Origin: Mycobacterium sp. NBC_00419
GTDB lineage: Bacteria; Actinomycetota; Actinomycetes; Mycobacteriales; Mycobacteriaceae
Length of the DNA: 64,000 nucleotides
Assembly: GCF_036023875.1 (NCBI RefSeq)
Contig: NZ_CP107931.1
Span: 4,278,001 to 4,342,000 of the forward strand
Direction of reading: 5' to 3'
Below the pieces are notes generated by a model. The model made no database searches, was not told the DNA's origin, and worked only from the letters and a program-made list of their open reading frames with translations. Below, in pieces: positions 38,188 to 46,741 of this stretch (within the stretch, counting starts at the first letter, position 1; each line of letters opens with the position of its first letter). The translations under genes and the position numbers were made by a program.

Positions 38188-39093
38188 TCAGTTCAGGATC
38201 CGGTCACCGGCGCGCAGCAGTGCGCTGGGCAACTCGTGTCCGACGACGGATTGCGCGACGCGGGCGGCGTCGATGGCGGACGGCAGGTCGACACCGGTGT
38301 CGATCCCGCTGTCACGGAGCAGGTAGGCCAGGTCTTCGGTGGCGATGTTGCCGCTGGCGCCGGGGGCGAACGGGCAGCCGCCCAGGCCGCCGACCGAGGA
38401 GTCCAGCCGCCTGACCCCGGCGGCGACCGCGGCGTAGGCGCTGGCCAGGCCGGCCCCCCGGGTGTTGTGGAAATGGGCGCCCAACGGCAGCTCGCCGATG
38501 CGCGGCAGCACCTGGTTCACCAGGACGGTCACCCGCCCGGGCGTGGCGGTACCGATGGTGTCCGCGATCGCCAACCGGTCGGCACCGGAATCGCAAGCGG
38601 CGTCGACGATGTCGAGCACCCGCTGGGTCGGCGTCGGCCCGTCGAAGGGGCAATCCCACGCGGTTGCGATGATCACCTCGACACTGACGCCGGAATCGTG
38701 GGCGATCGCCACGATGTCGGCGATCTGCGCGGTGGCCTCCGCGCTGCTGCGCCCCACGTTGGCCCGGCTGTGACCGTCGGCCGCCGATACCACGTATTCC
38801 ACCGACCGCAGTCCCGCCGCGATCGCCCGCTTGGCGCCGTTGGCGCTGGCCACCAACGCCGAGAATTCGATGTCGGGATAGTCGCCCAGGTGGGCCGCCA
38901 GCTCGGGTGCGTCGGCCAGTGCCGGCACCTTCGACGGCGAGACGAACGCGGTGGCCTCGACCTCGCGGACGCCGGTTGCCGCGATCGCGGCCAACAGTTC
39001 GAGCTTGGCGCTCAACGGAATCGGCGCCTCGATCTGCAGACCGTCGCGCAGCGCGACTTCGCGGATCGTGACGTGCGAGGGCAGCGTGGTCAC
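38188..39093 (-). CDS. Hydroxymethylglutaryl-CoA lyase family protein
   Basis: A TIM-barrel DRE-TIM metallolyase of 301 residues. The HMGL-like signature begins VTIREVALRDGLQIE (metal-binding Asp and catalytic Arg). Further motifs are FVSPSKVPALADAPEL, the metal histidines in LGAHFHNTRGAGLASAY, and the catalytic cysteine loop GGLGGCPFAPGASGNIATEDL. It should cleave a 3-hydroxy-3-methylglutaryl-CoA-like substrate to acetyl-CoA and a keto acid. In this cluster it may act downstream of the kinase/dehydrogenase trio. It overlaps the CoA-transferase stop by four bases (ATGA). The exact substrate is unknown; related lyases act on longer 3-hydroxy-3-methylacyl-CoAs. Confidence 0.9.
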   Translation of the reverse strand: MTTLPSHVTIREVALRDGLQIEAPIPLSAKLELLAAIAATGVREVEATAFVSPSKVPALADAPELAAHLGDYPDIEFSALVASANGAKRAIAAGLRSVEYVVSAADGHSRANVGRSSAEATAQIADIVAIAHDSGVSVEVIIATAWDCPFDGPTPTQRVLDIVDAACDSGADRLAIADTIGTATPGRVTVLVNQVLPRIGELPLGAHFHNTRGAGLASAYAAVAAGVRRLDSSVGGLGGCPFAPGASGNIATEDLAYLLRDSGIDTGVDLPSAIDAARVAQSVVGHELPSALLRAGDRILN

Positions 39094-40331
39094 AGCACCC
39101 CCTGGAATTCCAGGTCGGCGATCTCGTTGGCCTTGAGCCCCAGCAGGTCGCCGTACACCTCGCTGTTGTGTTGGCCGGGCCGCGCGGGGCCGGCATTGCG
39201 GACACTACCCGGGCTCTCCGACAGCACCGGAATGACGCCGGGTCCCAGCACGTTTCGGCCGATGCCTTCGTCGTAGTGTTCGACCAGCATGCCGCGGGCC
39301 TGCAGCTGCGGATCGCGCACCACCTCGGCGACGGTGTTGATCGGCCCGCTGATGACACCGGCGGCACTGAGGGTGTCGATGACGTCATCGGGCTGACGCT
39401 GGGCGGCCCAGTCGCCGATGATCTTGTCCAGCTCGTCCTGGTTGCGGCCGCGTGCCACGTGGTCGACGAACCGGTCGTCGGTGGCCAGTTCGGGTTGGCC
39501 CATCGCTGCGCACAGCCGGCGGAACACGGTGTCCTGATTGGCGGCGATCACCACCCAGCTGCCGTCGGCGGTGCGGTAGATGTTCGACGGCGCAATGCCT
39601 TCCAGCCGGGTGCCCGACGGTCCGCGCACGATGCCGCCGACGTCGTAGTCCGGGATGGTGGATTCCTGGATGGCCAGGCACGCTTCGGTCAGGGCGGCGT
39701 CGACGACCTGCCCCTCGCCGGTGACGGTGCGCCGGTAGAGCGCAGCCAGCGCGCCCTGTGTGGCGAACATTCCGGCCAGGCTGTCGCCCAGCGACAGGGC
39801 CAGCCGCGGCGGGGGACCGCCGGGGAAGCCGTTCATATGGCGCAGGCCGCTGGCGGCCTCGGCCACCGACGCGTAGCCGGCCTTGTTGGCGTCCGGTCCG
39901 GTCTGACCGTAGCCGGAGATCCGGACCAGGATGATGCCCTTGTTGTGTTGGCGCAGAACGTCATAGCCCAGCCCCCACTTCTCCAGGGTGCCGGGGCGGA
40001 AGTTCTCGACGATGATGTCGGAACGTTCGACGAGCTTGAGGAACAGCTCACGGCCGCGGGGCTCGCGCAGGTTCAGGGTGATGCACTTCTTGTTGCGCGC
40101 GTGCACGGTCCAAAAGAAGTGGTGCCCGTCGATCTCGGCTTGCCCCCAGGTGCGGATCGGGTCGGGGGAGCCGGGCGGTTCGATCTTGACGACCTCGGCG
40201 CCCATGTCGCCGAGCAGCCGGCCGGCGAACGGTCCGGAGATCAGCGTGCCGACTTCGATGACCCGGATACCGTCGAGTGCGCCGGTGGGTGGCGCGGTGT
40301 TTCGGCTCTTGCTCCTGCGCTCGGGTTCCAT
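39090..40331 (-). CDS. CaiB/BaiF-family CoA-transferase
   Basis: Class III CoA-transferase of 413 residues. The opening GIRVIEVGTLISGPFAGRLLGDMGAEVVKIEPPGSPDP is typical; the catalytic Asp position of the family falls around SLGDSLAGMFATQGALAAL. It moves CoA between carboxylic acids (for example from succinyl-CoA) and so could activate the cluster's substrate; no acyl-CoA synthetase gene is present nearby. It starts at ATG 40331 beside the hydrolase stop, without a gap. A racemase of the same fold is a less likely alternative. Confidence 0.92.
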   Translation of the reverse strand: MEPERRSKSRNTAPPTGALDGIRVIEVGTLISGPFAGRLLGDMGAEVVKIEPPGSPDPIRTWGQAEIDGHHFFWTVHARNKKCITLNLREPRGRELFLKLVERSDIIVENFRPGTLEKWGLGYDVLRQHNKGIILVRISGYGQTGPDANKAGYASVAEAASGLRHMNGFPGGPPPRLALSLGDSLAGMFATQGALAALYRRTVTGEGQVVDAALTEACLAIQESTIPDYDVGGIVRGPSGTRLEGIAPSNIYRTADGSWVVIAANQDTVFRRLCAAMGQPELATDDRFVDHVARGRNQDELDKIIGDWAAQRQPDDVIDTLSAAGVISGPINTVAEVVRDPQLQARGMLVEHYDEGIGRNVLGPGVIPVLSESPGSVRNAGPARPGQHNSEVYGDLLGLKANEIADLEFQGVL

Positions 40332-41525
40332 CTAGTCCGCCTTCGCGAAATCGTGTCGCACCAACCAGTCGGTCACCACGCCGACCGCCCTGGCCAGCGT
40401 CTCACGCTGGTCGGGACCGGAGTAGTAGTGGTTGGCACCGTCGATCTCGTGCATCTCCTTGTCCGGATGGCCGATCGCCTCGAACAGCCGCCGGGTGTGG
40501 CTGGGCGTGCATGCGTCGTCGGCGAGGTTTCCGATCACCAGCGAAGGCACCGTGATGTCCGCGCCGCACTGCACGCCGTCGCCGTTGGCATCGTCGTAGC
40601 TCCATTGCGACAGCCAGCTGCGCAGTGAGCAGAACCGGGCCAGGCCGATCGGACTCATGTTCACCACCGCAGGATCGCCCAGATAGCAGGTGCCGGGGGT
40701 GCGATCGTTGGGATCGACGGCGGGGTCGAGCCAGCGCGGGTCGGCCATGGTGCCGTGCACCACGAACGCGTACTCGGCTACGTCCGCGCCGGGGGCACCG
40801 CTGCCCTTCAGCTCGGCCAGTTTCGCCTTGACCCACGCCGTGATCCGGCGGTTGCGCTCGATCTGCGCCCGGCGGTAGCGGGCCAGGAACTCGGCGGTGT
40901 ACGGCGGCTGGTTGGGGTTGTCCGGGTTGTAAAGGTCGAGTTCGGGATCGCGCTTGGTGGGGTCGGACTCGTCGAGGATCGAGGCGTCCAGCCACTCGGT
41001 CAGCGTGCCGTGGCGGCTGATGTGCGCGGCCAGCAGCATGATGCCGTCGGCCGGGATCAGGCCCAGCGTGGTCAGGTCGGGGCCGTCGCCGGACGGGCTG
41101 GCGGTGACGGTCGGCTTCTGCGCCTGCTGCTGGTAGAACATCGACAGCGAGCCGCCGCCACTCCAGCCGGCCAGCACCACCTTCGAGTAGCCGAGCCGGT
41201 TCTTGGCGTCCTTGATCGCCTCACCGAGATCCTGGACCACCTTCTCCATCAGCAATGCGGAGTCGGTGCCGCGGAATCGGCTGTTGCAGTAGATGACGTG
41301 GTGGCCGGCACGGGCCAGTGCGTTGATCATCGGCAGGTAGGCGCCGCCGCCGATCGGGTGCATGAACACCAGCACGGTGTCGGACGGCTCGGTTGGCTTC
41401 AGCAGATAGCTTTCCAGGACCACCAGCTCGGCGACGCCGCCGTAGACGTCACGAACACCCGAATCATTCTGGTAGGCAATGAGATACGGGATCCGCTCGT
41501 AGGCCCGCTTCGCCGGAGTCGCCAT
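40332..41525 (-). CDS. Alpha/beta hydrolase
   Basis: An alpha/beta-hydrolase of 397 residues. The oxyanion strand is LVFMHPIGGGAYLPM, the nucleophile elbow VLAGWSGGGSLSMFY (GWSGG), and the C-terminal acid/His region NLADDACTPSHTRR and IDGANHYYSGP. The size and long lid (residues 180-290) suggest a hydrophobic substrate. ATG 41525 (MATPAKRAYERIP) lies one base after the stop of the dioxygenase-like gene; the open frame upstream of it is inside that gene and non-coding. It may open a lactone or ester to give the hydroxy acid used by the rest of the cluster (inference). Confidence 0.88.
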   Translation of the reverse strand: MATPAKRAYERIPYLIAYQNDSGVRDVYGGVAELVVLESYLLKPTEPSDTVLVFMHPIGGGAYLPMINALARAGHHVIYCNSRFRGTDSALLMEKVVQDLGEAIKDAKNRLGYSKVVLAGWSGGGSLSMFYQQQAQKPTVTASPSGDGPDLTTLGLIPADGIMLLAAHISRHGTLTEWLDASILDESDPTKRDPELDLYNPDNPNQPPYTAEFLARYRRAQIERNRRITAWVKAKLAELKGSGAPGADVAEYAFVVHGTMADPRWLDPAVDPNDRTPGTCYLGDPAVVNMSPIGLARFCSLRSWLSQWSYDDANGDGVQCGADITVPSLVIGNLADDACTPSHTRRLFEAIGHPDKEMHEIDGANHYYSGPDQRETLARAVGVVTDWLVRHDFAKAD

Positions 41526-41526
41526 C

Positions 41527-42630
41527 TCAGTGCTGCCCGAGATCATTGGCCAACACCTCGGCCGACGGAACGAGTCGCTGCCGGGTGTCGATGGCGATGA
41601 CCTGCCAGTCCACGCTGGTGTAGTCGTCGAACTTGCGCCGGGCACGTTCCCGGGCCTTCTCCGGCGCGCCGTGATGAACGCCCTGGGGCGCGTGGCTGAT
41701 CAGTCCCGGCGGCATCGGGATGCCGTACAGGGAGCCGCCGTGGAAGAACGCGATCTCGTCGAAGTCGACGTTGCGGTGATACCAGGGCGTGCGTTCAGTG
41801 CCGGGGACGGTCTCGGCCGGCTTGGGCAGGAAGTTGCAGACGTAGACGCCGGTCGCCTCCATGAAGAGATGGACCATCGGCGGCAGGTGCACGCTGTCCG
41901 AGGTGATGACGTTGTAGTCGGCGATATTGAAGGTGAACGCGTAGTTGTCCCCGCGCCAACCCTCGACGTCGATCGGGTTGTGCGGATAGCTGAGTGTCGT
42001 CGTCTGCACGCCGTCGATCGGGCGGTGGTAGAGCCGCACCTCGTATTCGTCGCGGCCGTCGTCCTCGATAGCTTCCGGTTCGGGAATCACGGCCTGCGAC
42101 GGGTCGAAGGGCCAATGCCTGCCCAGCGGGCCTGCCGGGGGCACCCGGAACTCGTCGGTGGCCTCGATGATCAGCCAGGTGCTATCGGTAGTTGGCAGCT
42201 GCCGCCACGTGCACGCCTTGGGCAGGTATATCCAGTCACCGGTGCGGTAGCTCAGTGGCCCGAACTCGGTCTCCAGGCGACCGGAGCCCTGGTGGACGAA
42301 GCACAACAGGTCACCGTCGATGTAGCGGACATAGAAGGGCATCTCCTGGCTGCGCCGGCTCAGCGAAATGCGGCAGTCGGAGTTGGAGAACAGCAGCAGC
42401 GGGGCCCCGGCCGCGTCCGTGGCGTCACTCGGTTTGAGCTCACTTGCCAGGACATCCACAGGTCGCAACGGGCCGGTGGCGCGAAATTCCGTGGGATCGT
42501 TACGCCGGTAGATGTTGGCCGTCCGTCCGGTGAACCCACCCCGGCCTAATTCGTCGTCCTTGAGGCCGTCCAGGTCGGCGTGAACTCGCCGAGGAGTCTT
42601 GCCTTTGCGCAGGTGAGTGAACGATTCCAT
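41527..42630 (-). CDS. Homogentisate 1,2-dioxygenase-like protein
   Basis: A cupin-type protein of 367 residues resembling homogentisate 1,2-dioxygenase but shorter than the roughly 430-440 residues of the classical enzyme. The C-terminal metal region is present: WYHRNVDFDEIAFFHGG holds the expected His and Glu, followed by PQGVHHGAPE. In the classical pathway it would open an aromatic ring to maleylacetoacetate, but the isomerase and hydrolase genes of that pathway are not nearby. It may therefore act on another dihydroxy-aromatic compound. ATG 42630 has GGGAG upstream; the frame extends to 42762 but is not coding there. It is the first gene of the cluster. Confidence 0.82.
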   Translation of the reverse strand: MESFTHLRKGKTPRRVHADLDGLKDDELGRGGFTGRTANIYRRNDPTEFRATGPLRPVDVLASELKPSDATDAAGAPLLLFSNSDCRISLSRRSQEMPFYVRYIDGDLLCFVHQGSGRLETEFGPLSYRTGDWIYLPKACTWRQLPTTDSTWLIIEATDEFRVPPAGPLGRHWPFDPSQAVIPEPEAIEDDGRDEYEVRLYHRPIDGVQTTTLSYPHNPIDVEGWRGDNYAFTFNIADYNVITSDSVHLPPMVHLFMEATGVYVCNFLPKPAETVPGTERTPWYHRNVDFDEIAFFHGGSLYGIPMPPGLISHAPQGVHHGAPEKARERARRKFDDYTSVDWQVIAIDTRQRLVPSAEVLANDLGQH

Positions 42631-42668
42631 GGAATCTCCCGAGGTGGGCGAGGGGGTGTGAGCGTCCA

Positions 42669-42694
42669 GAAAACTAAAAGTGACATTAGTTTTC
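42669..42694. promoter_or_regulatory. Inverted repeat, candidate operator of the catabolic cluster
   Basis: Perfect 9-bp arms GAAAACTAA and TTAGTTTTC are separated by eight bases. The repeat is AT-rich in a GC-rich genome, and lies 39 bases upstream of the first gene of the minus-strand cluster. It is likely the binding site of the TetR protein at 37559, and could also affect the divergent antigen-85 gene. Confidence 0.6.
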
Positions 42695-42759
42695 GTTTGA
42701 GGCGCTGACAAGGGTCGAAACGCGAATGCGCCACGCCGTGGACTTTCACACCCTCGTGA

Positions 42760-43806
<1,047 letters not shown>

Positions 43807-43816
43807 GACAACTAGT

Positions 43817-43856
43817 CGAAAGCGGGCCGTCGGCAATAGCCGGCGGCCCGCTTTCG
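43817..43856 (+). terminator. Strong hairpin terminator after the antigen-85 gene
   Basis: Arms CGAAAGCGGGCCGTCGG and CCGGCGGCCCGCTTTCG form a 17-bp stem with a single G-T wobble around a six-base loop, starting 10 bases after the stop. There is no T-run, in line with the I-shaped terminators common in mycobacteria. Confidence 0.85.
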
Positions 43857-43905
43857 TATGTCGGGCACCGTTGTGCGGGGGAGGGTGCACCCCTAACATG
43901 GACAG

Positions 43906-46194
43906 GTGTCCAGACAACTGTCGGATGAGGGTGCGCACACCGTCCACCGGGTGACCTGCCCGCTGTGCGAGGCTATGTGCGGCCTTCGCGTCAGCGTCAG
44001 CAACGGCCAGGTGACCGACATCCGCGGCAATCCCGACGACGTCTTCTCGGCCGGCCACATCTGTCCGAAGGGCACGGCGCTGGGTCACCTGCACACCGAT
44101 CCCGACCGGCTGCGCACTCCGATGGTCAAGCAGCCCAATGGAACCCATGTCGCCGTCTCATGGGACGAGGCGTTCGCCGAGGCGGAGCGCGTCCTTCGGC
44201 CGATCCTCGACACCGACGGCGCCCGGGCCGTGTCGGTCTACGTCGGCAACCCGGTGGCCCACAACCTCTCGCTGGCCACCTACATCGGTGCAGTGGTCGG
44301 GATGGGCGCCGCAGCGGGCATGGGCGCGTACTACTCGCCGGGCACCGTCGACCAATGGCCGCTGAATGTGGTCGGCACACTGCTGTTCGGGGGCATGTGG
44401 AACGCGCCGATCCCGGACCTAGAACGCACCGATCACCTCGTCGTGATCGGCGCCAATCCGGCTGCCTCCCAAGGGTCGATGCTCTCAGCACCCGATGTCG
44501 TGGGCCATCTCGCGGCGATCCGTCGCCGCGGTGGTTCGGTGATCGTGCTCGACCCCCGGCGCACCGAGACCGCCCAACGCGCATCCGAATGGGTGCCGAT
44601 CCGTCCGGGTACCGACGCGCTGGTGTTGTTCGCGATCCTGCGCACCCTGGCCGCGGACGGACTGCTGCGCGACCACCCGCATCTGCATGGCAAGGTGCAG
44701 GGTCTCGACGAGGTGATTGCCCTCGCCGAGCCGTTCTCCCCGGAAGCGGTCGCCGGGCCCAGCGGCATACCGGCACCGGTCATCCGCAGGCTCGCCCACG
44801 ATCTGGCCGCGGCGTCGAATCCTGTGCTGTACAGCCGGATCGGGGCGTGTACCCAGGAGTTCGGCACCCTGGCCACCTGGCTGGTGTTCGTCCTCAATGC
44901 GGCATTGGGAGCCGTCGACCGGCTCGGGGGAGCGGTCTTCCCGGCCCCCGCGGTGTACTCGCCGATGTTCATGAAGCCGCCCGACCAGACCGGACCCCGT
45001 TGGGAGTTCGGCAGGTTCGCCTCGCGGGTGCGCGGAGTCGGTGAGGTGCTGGGCCAGTACCCGGTGAGCTGTCTGGCCGAGGAGATCACGACGCCGGGCG
45101 ACGGCCGCATCCGCGGACTGATCACGGTTGCCGGCAACCCGGCCGTTTCGGCCCCGGCTGCCGGGCGCGTCGGCGAAGCGCTGGCGTCACTGGATGCGCT
45201 TATCTGCGTGGACAATTGGCTCAACGAGACCACCCGGCACGCGCACGTCATCTTTCCGGGACTCTCCCCGCTGGAACGCCCGCATGCTGACGACCTGTAC
45301 TGGATGTACGCCCTGTCGTCGTGTCTGAAATGGTCCGAACCGGTGTTCGCGACCGACACCGCACGGCCGGCGGAGTGGGAGGTGTTGCTGCGGCTGGCCG
45401 GCGCGCTGCTGGGGACACCGGTGCCCGAGGTCGACGTGGCGGCGATGGATGACCTGTACACCGGGGGACTGGTGGCCACCATGTGCATGCAGCCCGGAAC
45501 ACCGCTGAGTGGGCATGACCCCAACGAGGTGATGGAAGTACTGAAAGGGCAAGGCCCGGAACGGATCTACGACCTCTACGTGCGGAGCGGCCCGTGGGGT
45601 GACGGCCTGGGGACCAGGCCGGGCGGTCTCACCCTGGACTCGCTGCGCGCCCACCCCGATGGCCTGCGCCTCGCTGAGCTCGAGGGCGGCCGCCTGGACG
45701 CCGCGGTGAGCACCCCCTCGGGCGCCGTCGAACTGGTGCATGACATCTTCGTCGATGACGTGCCCAGGCTGCGTGCCCGGCTCGACCGGGCTGACGACAC
45801 CCTGGTGCTGACCAGCAGGCGGCATCTGCGGTCCAACAACTCGTGGCTGCACAACGTGCCGTCGCTGATGCGTGGGCGCGATCGGTGCACGCTGCTGATC
45901 CATCCCGACGACGCGAGCGGAATCGGTCTCAGCGACGGTGATGTTGCCGAAGTCAGCACCTCGGAGGGCAAGGTCTCGGTACCCATCGAGGTCAGCGACG
46001 ACATGATGCCCGGGGTGGTGTCGCTGCCGCACGGGTGGGGTCACGGCCAGCCGGGCACCCGCCTGGGTGTGGCCAATGCTCACCCCGGGGTGAACTCGAA
46101 CCTGCTCAACCCGCCGGACCTGATCGACGTCCCCAGTAACACGCAGGTCGTCAACGGCGTGCCCTGCCGGGTGCGCCCTTGTGCGAGTGGCTAG
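43906..46194 (+). CDS. Molybdopterin oxidoreductase, [4Fe-4S] (Rv0197-like)
   Basis: A bis-MGD-type oxidoreductase of 762 residues. The N-terminal [4Fe-4S] motif is CPLCEAMCGL and later HICPKG, followed by the three molybdopterin-binding domains (VVIGANPAASQGSML, VLDPRRTETAQRA, and the C-terminal dinucleotide-binding domain ending LLNPPDLIDVPSNTQVVNGVP). There is no twin-arginine signal, so it is cytoplasmic. The Mo ligand residue is not obvious in the LLFGGMWNAP region. The length equals what I recall of M. tuberculosis Rv0197. The start is GTG 43906. It converges on the MarR gene and their stop codons overlap within CTAG. Substrate and partner are unknown. Confidence 0.9.
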   Translation: MSRQLSDEGAHTVHRVTCPLCEAMCGLRVSVSNGQVTDIRGNPDDVFSAGHICPKGTALGHLHTDPDRLRTPMVKQPNGTHVAVSWDEAFAEAERVLRPILDTDGARAVSVYVGNPVAHNLSLATYIGAVVGMGAAAGMGAYYSPGTVDQWPLNVVGTLLFGGMWNAPIPDLERTDHLVVIGANPAASQGSMLSAPDVVGHLAAIRRRGGSVIVLDPRRTETAQRASEWVPIRPGTDALVLFAILRTLAADGLLRDHPHLHGKVQGLDEVIALAEPFSPEAVAGPSGIPAPVIRRLAHDLAAASNPVLYSRIGACTQEFGTLATWLVFVLNAALGAVDRLGGAVFPAPAVYSPMFMKPPDQTGPRWEFGRFASRVRGVGEVLGQYPVSCLAEEITTPGDGRIRGLITVAGNPAVSAPAAGRVGEALASLDALICVDNWLNETTRHAHVIFPGLSPLERPHADDLYWMYALSSCLKWSEPVFATDTARPAEWEVLLRLAGALLGTPVPEVDVAAMDDLYTGGLVATMCMQPGTPLSGHDPNEVMEVLKGQGPERIYDLYVRSGPWGDGLGTRPGGLTLDSLRAHPDGLRLAELEGGRLDAAVSTPSGAVELVHDIFVDDVPRLRARLDRADDTLVLTSRRHLRSNNSWLHNVPSLMRGRDRCTLLIHPDDASGIGLSDGDVAEVSTSEGKVSVPIEVSDDMMPGVVSLPHGWGHGQPGTRLGVANAHPGVNSNLLNPPDLIDVPSNTQVVNGVPCRVRPCASG

Positions 46195-46637
46195 TCGCTG
46201 ACTGAATCGGCCAGGCGATTCAGGAGTTCGGTGAGCAGCACCTGCTCCTTTGTCGACAGGACGCCCAACAGTTCGTCCGCCGCCGCGGTGTAGGCCACCG
46301 CCCAGGCGTCGGCCTGACGGCGGCCGGCCGCGGTGGTCTGCAGAAGCGTCACGCGCCGGTCGGAGTCGTCGGCGCACCGTTCGACCAGCCCCTCACGGAC
46401 CAGTGCATCGGTCAGGGTGGATGCGGTGCCCTGGGTGACGCCGACCGCGCGGGCCAGATCGGTGAGCCGCACCGGACCGCACCGGTTCACCTCGAATAGG
46501 AGCTTCGATCGCGGGGTAGACACTCCGTGATCGCCGAGCCGCTCGTCGAGCGCGCGTACCAGGGTCTTGCCCGCGCGCCCGAATGCATCGGCGAGTTGGG
46601 CGGCCCGGGAGTCGGCTCCGGGTGCTGATTGCGGAAT
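46191..46637 (-). CDS. MarR-family regulator, apparent ATT start codon
   Basis: MarR-type winged-helix regulator of about 148 residues. Coding sequence clearly continues upstream of the first ordinary start (GTG 46523): RAAQLADAFGRAGKTLVRALDERLGDHG joins directly to STPRSKLLFEVNRCGPVRLTD. No ATG, GTG or TTG exists in that frame before an in-frame TGA at 46646-46644. ATT at 46637 has a perfect AGGAGG nine bases upstream and gives the usual MarR length. A GTG 46523 start would cut off the dimerisation helix. The helix-turn-helix is DLARAVGVTQGTASTLTDALVREGLV, the wing DSDRRVTLLQTT. It is divergent from the aldo/keto reductase gene, its probable target. Confidence 0.8.
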   Translation of the reverse strand: MPQSAPGADSRAAQLADAFGRAGKTLVRALDERLGDHGVSTPRSKLLFEVNRCGPVRLTDLARAVGVTQGTASTLTDALVREGLVERCADDSDRRVTLLQTTAAGRRQADAWAVAYTAAADELLGVLSTKEQVLLTELLNRLADSVSD

Positions 46638-46688
46638 CTGACCTCACCTCCTGGGGTTGACAAGGAGCGTACCGCCCTCGCAATATAG

Positions 46689-46700
46689 TTTGAGATCAAA
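46689..46700. promoter_or_regulatory. MarR operator candidate in the marR-akr gap
   Basis: TTTGAGATCAAA is an inverted repeat (TTTGA and TCAAA around two bases) between the divergent MarR and reductase genes. It follows TTGACA (46657-46662) and an AT-rich stretch (CAATATAG) that could form a plus-strand promoter, so repressor binding would cover the promoter core. Confidence 0.5.
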
Positions 46701-46741
46701 TCATTCGACATCAATGGATATCAACGAGAACGGAATGGTCC

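Noticed and set aside
46393..46683. A start for the MarR gene at a GTG within the ribosome binding site (aggagGTG)
   Set aside because: That GTG is in another frame, which reads RSDSAISTRSRLPGRPT and then unrelated residues; it would need a frameshift to join the MarR frame.
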